64,000 bases of DNA from Eucalyptus grandis (taxonomy: Eukaryota > Streptophyta > Magnoliopsida > Myrtales > Myrtaceae): positions 36,034,844 to 36,098,843 of the forward strand of contig NC_052613.1 in the NCBI RefSeq assembly GCF_016545825.1, read 5' to 3'. The position numbers and the translations under genes were made by a program. Positions 57,440 to 64,000 of the stretch are shown piece by piece (position 1 is the stretch's first letter; each line of letters starts with the position of its first letter). Under the pieces are notes generated by a model, which was not told the origin of the DNA, did no database searches, and saw only the letters and a program-made list of their open reading frames with translations.

Positions 57440-58450
57440 TCATGGCACCACCGGAAGAATCTTCTTAATGACATACGGTCCTTCGTAATTGGGGGTGAAT
57501 TTGCCACGAGGATCCGGTATGATCGGAAGCACCTTCCTCAACACCCGGGTTGTTGACTTCAAGTGTCTGGACGCACCTTTTGGTTGAAGGCTTTTGCGAC
57601 TCGTCTCTGATAGCATTGACCATGACACATAGCTTGCAATCTCTTCTCATCGATCATGTTTAACTGCTCATGCCTCTGCTGCATCCACTCAGTCTCATCA
57701 AGCGTAGATTGGGAAAGGACTCTTAAAGAAGGGACTTCAACTTCAACAGGCAAGACTGCCTCCATCCCGTAAACGAGTGAGAAAGGAGTTGCCCCCGTGG
57801 AGGTTCGGATAGAAGTTCGGTATGCCATTAGCGCGTAAGGGAGCCTATCATGCCAATCACGATAATTTTCAGCGGTCTTTGATAAGATTTTCTTTATATT
57901 CTTGTTCGCTGCCTCCACTGCTCCATTCATCTGAGGACGGTACGGTGACGAGTTCAAATGCTTAATTTGAAACTCACTGAACAAACCATCTACGACTTTG
58001 TTATTCAAATTAGTGCCGTTGTCGGTAATGATCGCTTCCGGTACCCCGTAACGAGCGATAATGTCACGACGAATGAACTTTGCCACATTCTTGGCAGTAA
58101 CATTAACATACGAGTTGGCCTCGATCCACTTGGTAAAATAGTCTATCGCCACCAAGATAAATCGATGCCCATTTGAAGCTTTGGGGTTAATGGGCCCGAT
58201 CACGTCAATTCCCCACATTGAAAAGGGCCAGGGTTGAGACATTTGGTGAAGTTCAATTGGAGGGGCATTTATCCTGTCTCCATAAACTTGGCACTGGTGA
58301 CACCGTCGTACGTGCTGAATGCGGTCGAGACTCTATGGTCAGCCAATAACCGAGTCGCATGATCTTTCTCACCAAGAAGTGTCCATTCATATGGGGCCGC
58401 ACTCCCCTTCATGTATCTCTTTCATGAAACGATCGGCTTCTTTAGCATCA
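57440..58450 (-). pseudogene. Integrase of the Tat element
   Basis: Reading minus: an HHCC zinc-finger region around 58310-58440 (GPHMNGHFLVRKIMRLGY, then RRCHQCQVYGD after a frameshift). The catalytic core follows in an intact 227-codon frame (57559-58242) with D in GIDVIGPI, D in ITDNGTN and E in GAVEAANK, all three acidic residues present. The C-terminal part at 57440-57570 has DPRGKFTPNYEGPYVIKKIL, a GPY/F-type motif and frameshifted relative to the core. It would join the cDNA copy to host DNA. No chromodomain is visible. Confidence 0.9.
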
Positions 58451-58540
58451 ACACACCTTAGCAATGTTGAGTCAAAGGACCTTTTGTAGAGGACATCTCC
58501 ACTAGTGAAGAATTTCGATGCTAGCTTTATCAAATGCTTT

Positions 58541-59502
58541 TTACGTCTCTTGCTTCACTTCCTTCGGGAATTCACCCTTCAGATACTTCAAGATGTCATG
58601 ATACAAAGGTTGTCCATCTGGTTCCTCTTTAACCGTCATACAATAAGCCGGGCGCCGAAGGATTTCGATTCTCAGTGGTTCAATGTCCAAGCCTCTAGTT
58701 ATTTGCAACATCGAAGACAAGGTAGCTAGGGCATCAGCGAACTGATTTTGAGACCTTGGTAAGTATTCGAATGATATTTCTTGGAATTCTTCCGTCAACT
58801 CTCCTAGGAACTCATGATACGGAATTAATTTAGAATCATGTGTTTCGCCATTTGCCTTCAATCAATAAGATGATAAGGGTTGAATCGCCATAAACTTGCA
58901 GCTTCCGAATTTTCATATCGACGGCGCTTGAGGCCAAGAACACATGCTTCGTATTTAGCAATGTTATTCGTGCAAGGGAACGTCAATTTAGCGGCTGACG
59001 GGGTAATGTTGTCCATCCGGGGAGATAAGAGCTGCCCATGCCCGACCCGGCTAAGTTAACCGCACCATCAAAGTACATCGTCCATTTGTCGCTTGATACA
59101 AGTAAAATTCGCTCTTCCGCATCACTATCCTCATCAGATGCTCTGGACCTCTTAGAATTTTCTGCCAACATGTCTGCTATGGCTTGACCTTTAATAGACT
59201 TTTGTCCTAAGCTTTGAACATCAAACTCAGAAATTAAGATTTGCCATTTGGCCAACTTCCCAACCAAAGCCGGCTTCTCTAGGAGATACCTGATAGGATC
59301 ATTTTCAGTCACCAACAAGATTCGGTGATGAAGTGTATCTTTGTCGTAGCCTGTGCAAGACCCAAATTAAAGCCACACAAGTTCTCTCAACTTCCGTATA
59401 GTTCATCTCGGAACAAGTGAACTTCTTGCTCAAGTAGTATATTGCGCATTCTCTCCCATCATTTGGTCTCTTCGAGCTAACATAGCTCCAATGACTCGTC
59501 AT
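58541..59502 (-). pseudogene. Tandem RNase H region of the Tat element
   Basis: The first RNase H (59305-59502) has GRECAIYYLSKKFTCSEMNY followed by ERTCVALIWVLHRLRQRY. The second, archaeal-type, starts with KWTMYFDGAVNLAGSGMG near 59060-59100 after KALAKWQ-like LVGKLAKWQILISEFD. Its later part, with YLPRSQNQFADALATLSSM, lies at 58541-58861. The pieces are in different frames and are separated by stops. Two RNase H domains in series distinguish Tat from other Ty3/gypsy lineages. Confidence 0.85.
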
Positions 59503-60749
59503 ATATGGTTAAATACAAAATCGGGGAATTTTAGGGAGTGGGGCACTAAGACCGGTGCATGAGTGAGATAATGTTTTATCTTCTCAAAGGCACCCGGCAC
59601 TCGGCATTCCACTCGATCTTTGCATTCTTTTTCATGAGCTTGAAGAATGGCCGCCGTTTCAAACAACCGACAAATGAATCTCGCCACATAATTAAGTCGT
59701 CCCATCGAGTGCGGACTTCTTTGATGGTAGTCGGGGTCGTAAGTCGCAAATGGCTTTAACTTTCGACGGATCAATCTCTATGCCCTATTACTAACCATGA
59801 ATCCTAATAGTTTCCAGTTTCGCTCCAAAAAACGCATTTTGCGGGATTGAGCGCAACTTGAACTTCGAAGATGTTCAAACAACCTTCGCAAGACTTTAAC
59901 ATGATCTTCACCACGTCTCGATTTCGCAATCATGTCGTCGACGTATACTTCGATTTCCTTGTGCATCATGTCATGGAATAATGTGACCATGGCCCTCTGA
60001 TACGTTGCCCCAGCATTCTTTAGACCGAAAGGCATCACTCTGTAGCAGAAAGTTCCCCAAGGAGTTATGAATGATGTTTTACTTCTGTCTTCCTCCTTCA
60101 TACGAATTTGGTTATATCCGGAAAAGCCATCCATGAAGGAGAATAACTCAAATCCTGCTGTACTATCAACTAAAACATCGATATGTGGGAGCAGAAAGTC
60201 ATCCTTGGGACTTGCTCGATTCAAGTCACGATAGTCAACACACATCCTGATTCGCCCATCTTTCTTCATTACAGGCACGATATTTGCTACCCAATCAGGG
60301 TAACGAGTCACTTCAATAAAGTCTACTTTTAGTAGTTTCATCACTTCTTCTTCAATCTTCTTGGACAACTCTGGTTTAGTTCTCCTGAGTCTTTGCTTCT
60401 TGGGTGGCATATTGGGGTCTGTTGGTAAAGCATGTTCCACAATTTCAGGATCCAATCCCGGCATATCGGCATATGTCCAAGCGAACACATCTTGATACTC
60501 TTTCAGAAGATTAGTCATCCTTTATGCCTTTGATTCTGAGAGATATGCCCCGATCTTTACCTCTTTGACATTCTCGGCATCACCCAGATTTATGATGATT
60601 GTTTGCTCTTCAGTCAACGGCTTTGATTCTTCATGTCGATTCCATTCGCGCTCAATCCTCTTCTGGTCGTCATCGTCGGTGTCATCGGAAACTGAGGGAT
60701 TTTCTTCATGCACATCTGAGTCGCATGCGTCCTTATCATGATTATGCAT
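59503..60749 (-). pseudogene. Reverse transcriptase and upstream pol linker of the Tat element
   Basis: The linker (60522-60749) ends in VKEVKIGAYLSESKA. It is separated by one in-frame TAA (60522-60524) from MTNLLKEYQDVFAWTYADMP, the normal continuation. The RT core follows with NIVPVMKKDGRIRMCVDYRD, GYNQIRM, MPFGLKNAGATYQRAM and catalytic EVYVDDMIAKS intact. Frameshifts begin after HLRSS near 59860; the true continuation GIEIDPSKVKAICDL is in another frame near 59740-59770. The start of the second half (59499-59774) covers the RT thumb/connection. Catalytic residues remain, but the polyprotein is broken. Confidence 0.9.
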
Positions 60750-60759
60750 AATGTAATGC

Positions 60760-61131
60760 CTGAGATGCGATGAGATGAGTTAGAATAATGTCAACAACAA
60801 AGATGATGCATGTCATTTTCAAAAGGCTTTCGAAGTATTTTTTGTAAAAATTTCAAGAACTCGTCCTCATATCCTCGGATTTCCTCGTTCTTGCAAAACA
60901 GTCAAATAAGGGAGCATGTGGAGGCCTAGGCTTCAACGACCATCATAGGGCTAGTTTGATGTGCTTCCACATGTCCTCAATAAAACATGTGTCTATTTTA
61001 TTGAATGAAGAAAGATAAGGCCGCATTTTAACACACACCACCCTCGACCAACGGCTCAAGATTGGAGTTGACCATAGTTCACGTTACAAATGACAAAAAC
61101 AAGAAATAGAGATAGGACAACTACAAGATCC
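60760..61131 (-). other. Possible 3' part of an intron in the Tat element
   Basis: On the minus strand, CTAAC (60779-60783) is followed about 20 bases later by CATCTCAG ending at 60760, a plausible branch point and acceptor. The reading frame toward RT is open just after it, and before it there is only a short frame ending in a stop. Ogre-type Tat elements are known to carry an intron upstream of RT. The matching donor would lie beyond the copia insertion. Confidence 0.35.
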
Positions 61132-62055
61132 TGTTGGAGAAATCTTCTTGAAGTGTTTTGAAGTTGACAAAAGGTTTCTATCGGTCTAGTCTCAAGGCTT
61201 GCGGACTACTGCTATTTAAAGTCGAAGACCTCCTGACAGCCGACTCAAGACTTAAAGTCTATCCTCATTGGCAGTCTCTAATCCGTTGAAGAAAGGTTAT
61301 CCAAACCGGATGTTTCGTTAAGGATTTAACCTTATCAACCGGAGAAGATCTTGTGGCTGGAGAAGACATAGCGGAGTCCTTTGATTGATCGAAGATTGAC
61401 TCGATAATTGAAGATCCGGTGATTGCCTAAATATTATTGGAAGGTTCTGCTTATGGAAACCGAGATCCTGATTGCATGGGCGATCAGGATTGATGGGCTA
61501 TTAACACGTTCCTTTAATAGCTTGAACAATCTTCCTAATTGATTCCGTCCAACAGGTAATTGGAGGAATTCCTTTGGTAAGTGCCAACGGGTATGATGGC
61601 ATAAAGGAGTATATAAGGAAGATCTTGTCTTAGTTGTTCAAGGTGTGCACGATAGAAGAATTCCAAAGTACGAAGCTTCTTTTTTGTTTAGACAAATCCT
61701 TTGAGCGAACATTTGTATACAAAAGAGAGTCTATATTTGTGAGAAACCTTGAGGAGGTGTGGTAGAACATCTACACTGTGGAATCAAGGCAAAGCTGTGC
61801 TGTAACTTCTCTTTTAATCATAGTGAAATCCAGCCGGTGGGCTGTCAGTGCGGAAGAGTGGACTTAGGCTTGGAATAAGCCGAACCACTATAAATCCTGT
61901 GTTCAATTTTCTTTTCCTCACTCTCTCTACCTCGATCGTATTTCATTTTGTTAATTAAGAGAGAATTTACTTTCTATCATATGCTAAGAATCGCTTCCGT
62001 ATATCGATAAATTGTTTATGCACCTATTCACCCCCTCTAGGTACTCATACTAGCA
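61132..62055 (+). repeat. 5' LTR of the copia element (924 bp)
   Basis: Starts TGTTGGAGAAATC and ends CATACTAGCA, eight bases before the primer-binding site. The 3' part carries CCCCCTCTAGGTACTCA, a common end of SIRE/Maximus-type LTRs. Confidence 0.82.
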
Positions 62056-62063
62056 ATATCAAT

Positions 62064-62075
62064 TGGTATCAGAGC
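62064..62075 (+). other. Primer-binding site (initiator tRNA-Met)
   Basis: TGGTATCAGAGC is the standard copia PBS, complementary to the 3' end of initiator tRNA-Met. Confidence 0.93.
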
Positions 62076-62122
62076 CTGTGTACTTACTCTATTTGAAGTG
62101 TTTTTTTTGTAGTAAAAGATCC

Positions 62123-62876
62123 ATGGCTAGTATGCTAGCACCGGGGGCGATGGAAGGGCAAAGCAATACTGAGACCACCCTACTTTGATGGAAATGATTA
62201 CAACATCCGGAAGAACAAGATGAAAGCTTTCCTTCGATCAAAGAATCCTCGGAATGGGACGTTGTAGAAAAGGAATTACTCCTACCATCGCATCGGTCTA
62301 CGAAAGAGGAAAAGAAACTGATGAAACCAAAGAGAATGTCTCAAGAAGAAATAATCAAGAGACAAGCACTCGATGCAAAAGCAATTTACTCCTTATATTG
62401 TGCTTTATCACCAACTGAATATAATAGAATATCTTCTTGTGGTACAAAAAAAGAAGTTTGGGACGAGATTGCATATCACTTATGAAGGAACAGATCGAGT
62501 GAAGGAAACAAGAATCAACATTCTTCCCGGTCAATACGAAGCCTTCAGAATAAAACCAGGAGAATCAATATCTGACATGTTTAGTCGTTTTATAGATATT
62601 GTGAATGGTCTTGAAAATCAAGGTCAACCAACTTCTGATCCCATGAAGGTAAACAAGCTATTGCATGGACTCTCCAGATTGGAATCACATAAAGACTTCG
62701 ATAAGAGAGATGAGAGAATTATGCCACTATCTGTCGACGAGCTAATTGGAACTCTTCAGTCTTATGAAGTGGAACAGATCAATGAAGATGAAGATCCAAA
62801 AGGTAAGAAATCCATTGCATTAAAATCAAATGATGATTTTGATGATACTGGTCCCCGAAGAAGATATGGACGATGA
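62123..62876 (+). pseudogene. Copia gag, frameshifted
   Basis: ATG 62123 starts MASMLAPGAMEGQ. A frameshift near 62180 moves the frame to PYFDGNDYNIRKNKMKAFLRS and, further on, AIYSLYCALSPTEYNRISSCG with KKEVWDEIAYHL. Another shift leads to a 167-codon frame (62373-62876) containing LPGQYEAFRIKPGESISDMF, RFIDIVNGLENQG and LLHGLSRL, typical of the UBN2 gag family. The nucleocapsid part continues downstream in pieces. Confidence 0.85.
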
Positions 62877-63639
62877 GGAGCTTGCTCTCATGATAAGAAG
62901 ATTGAGAAAACTGAATAGAAAAGGAAGAAGGTTCAACTCAAAGAAACAAAGCTTTCAAAGACAGTAGACTAAGTCTGTGATGATGAGGAACCAAACAAAG
63001 ACATAGTTTGCTTTGAATGTAAGAAAAGGGACACATCGGACCCAACTTGTCCTCTTCAAGAAGAAGAAAGGAAAAGCTGAAAAATTTCAAAAGCTCAAAA
63101 GCCGAACTGGAGGTGACACGAGTGTGAAGAAAGTGATAATGAATATGCCAATCTATGTCTGATCGCACAATCAGACTTAGACTCTGGATCAGACTCAGAC
63201 AGTGAATTTGAGGCAAATAATTTTAAAATTCCTGTCAAAGTTTCTAAATACATTGATGAACTGTGTTTTAGTCTTAAGACTTCTCTCAAAAGAATTTCCG
63301 AACTGAAAAAGGAAAACTTAGCTCTAAAGCAAAAGGAAAATGTTTTAGTAGAAAAAGTTAAAAGTCTAGACTTGATTGTTTCCACTCTTAAAGAAAATGA
63401 AGATAATCTTTTAAAAAAAATGTGCTTTTAAAAACAGACTTATCAAATATTTCAAAGAAATTTTCAATAGGGTCTGAAAAACTTGAGAAAATTCTTTCAC
63501 TCAAAGACCTTACTTCAATAAGTCCGGTCTAGGTATGACAAAGAGAAACAATTCCCTTGATTGATTTTCCTAAAGTAAAAGAAAGAATTAAGAAAAAGAC
63601 TTTCAAGAGGTTTACAAAAATCACTTCAAAAAGGTTTTT
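62877..63639 (+). other. Decayed gag spacer of the copia element
   Basis: A-rich sequence with lysine- and glutamate-rich short frames (for example IDELCFSLKTSLKRISELKK at about 63250-63310), as expected for the coiled-coil part of SIRE-type gag. No intact frame. Confidence 0.5.
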
Positions 63640-63920
63640 GTAAAATCTGTAGGTAGAAATGCTCTAAGATGTTCAAAATGCAACAGTCCGAATCACTTTG
63701 AAAAAGAGTGTCCTATGGTTTGGAAACCTGTTAAGAAAATATGGGCTAATACCGCTTATGATACTAACACCAAAGGACCCAAGAAAGTTTGGGTACCAAA
63801 GAAAGCTTGAGACTCTTTTTTTAAATGCAGGTCACCGTCAAGAAAAAGGTAAAGTGGTATCTTGACGGTGGATGCTCAAGACACATGACAGAGGAGACTC
63901 AAATTTTTTTATAAAGCTTG
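63640..63920 (+). pseudogene. Copia zinc knuckle and start of protease
   Basis: At about 63660-63720 the frame reads RCSKCNSPNHFEKECPMVW, a CX2CX4HX4C zinc knuckle. It is followed by KKIWANTAYD and KKVWVPKKA. In another frame, about 63850-63895, KVKWYLDGGCSRHMTEE is the retropepsin active-site region. The usual D-S-G is D-G-G here, with the aspartate kept. Stops and shifts show decay. Confidence 0.82.
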
Positions 63921-64000
63921 CTCAAGTAAATTGTGGAAAAGTTTCATTTGGAGGAAACAGCAAAAAGGAAGTATTGTGGGATTTGGAACTGTGAAAATTG

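Larger units (their letters stand above)
54182..61131 (-). mobile_element. Tat-lineage Ty3/gypsy retrotransposon, internal region
   Basis: Order on the minus strand: possible intron acceptor (60760), pol linker, RT, RNase H, a second RNase H-like domain, integrase, then a long 3' untranslated region with tandem arrays, polypurine tract and 3' LTR. A second RNase H after the first and a long repeat-bearing 3' region are hallmarks of the Tat/Ogre group. Gag and protease are not seen before the copia insertion at 61132 and would lie beyond the window. Stops and frameshifts show that it is not autonomous. Confidence 0.85.
61132..64000 (+). mobile_element. Ty1/copia retrotransposon (SIRE-like), 5' part
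   Basis: A complete 5' LTR (61132-62055), a tRNA-Met primer-binding site, a decayed gag with UBN2-type homology, a CCHC zinc knuckle and the start of the protease are present in that order. The element continues past the window. It appears inserted into the minus-strand Tat element, probably with duplication GATCC (61127-61131), but the other end is not visible. Confidence 0.88.

Overview
The window reads as nuclear DNA of a dicotyledonous plant, probably a woody species. It has CC-NBS-LRR resistance genes, plant LTR retrotransposons of the Tat, chromovirus and SIRE-like copia kinds, TTTAGGG-type interstitial telomeric repeats and two tandem satellites of about 180 bp. I cannot name the species from sequence alone. 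There are no prokaryotic features, and I found no tRNA or rRNA genes. A run of 100 N at 52761-52860 marks a scaffold gap.

Layout. 1-10855 is a satellite array (satellite A, about 60 monomers of about 181 bp). It abuts a second satellite (B, about 182 bp) at about 10.86 kb. Satellite B is split by a 3.27-kb solo LTR (family Y, minus strand) with a perfect target-site duplication, resumes to about 16.17 kb, and reappears at 52355-52760 beside the gap. 16.2-22.7 kb is nested LTR debris: a degenerate LTR of family X, a second solo LTR-Y inside it with a perfect target duplication, and a 0.3-kb inverted repeat.

22.7-45.7 kb is a tandem duplication. Each copy carries an uninterrupted CNL gene of 1071 codons (24443-27658 and 34656-37871), the same broken 3' LRR remnant, a long unrecognised downstream stretch, a LINE relic and a truncated LTR. 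The two copies differ by clean events: a foldback MULE-like element only in copy 1, a 1-kb deletion of LINE sequence in copy 1, and a solo LTR (family Z) only in copy 2. Each copy supplies the empty site for the insertion in the other. The CNL proteins differ most between the RNBS-A and GLPL motifs, and copy 2 has lost the second aspartate of kinase-2.

46.2-52.4 kb holds a solo LTR-X, a deleted second LTR-X, a decayed minus-strand Ty3/gypsy pol fragment, and an interstitial telomeric tract interrupted by a 760-bp MITE with TTA duplications. 52.9-61.1 kb is a minus-strand Tat-lineage element: 3' LTR running into the gap, polypurine tract, 3' untranslated region with 48-bp and 36-bp tandem arrays, integrase, two RNase H domains, reverse transcriptase, and a possible intron acceptor. 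It is cut at 61132 by a copia element (5' LTR, PBS, decayed gag, zinc knuckle, start of protease) that runs off the window.

The CNL pair are the only genes likely to have a host function, as intracellular immune receptors. Everything else is repeat-derived.
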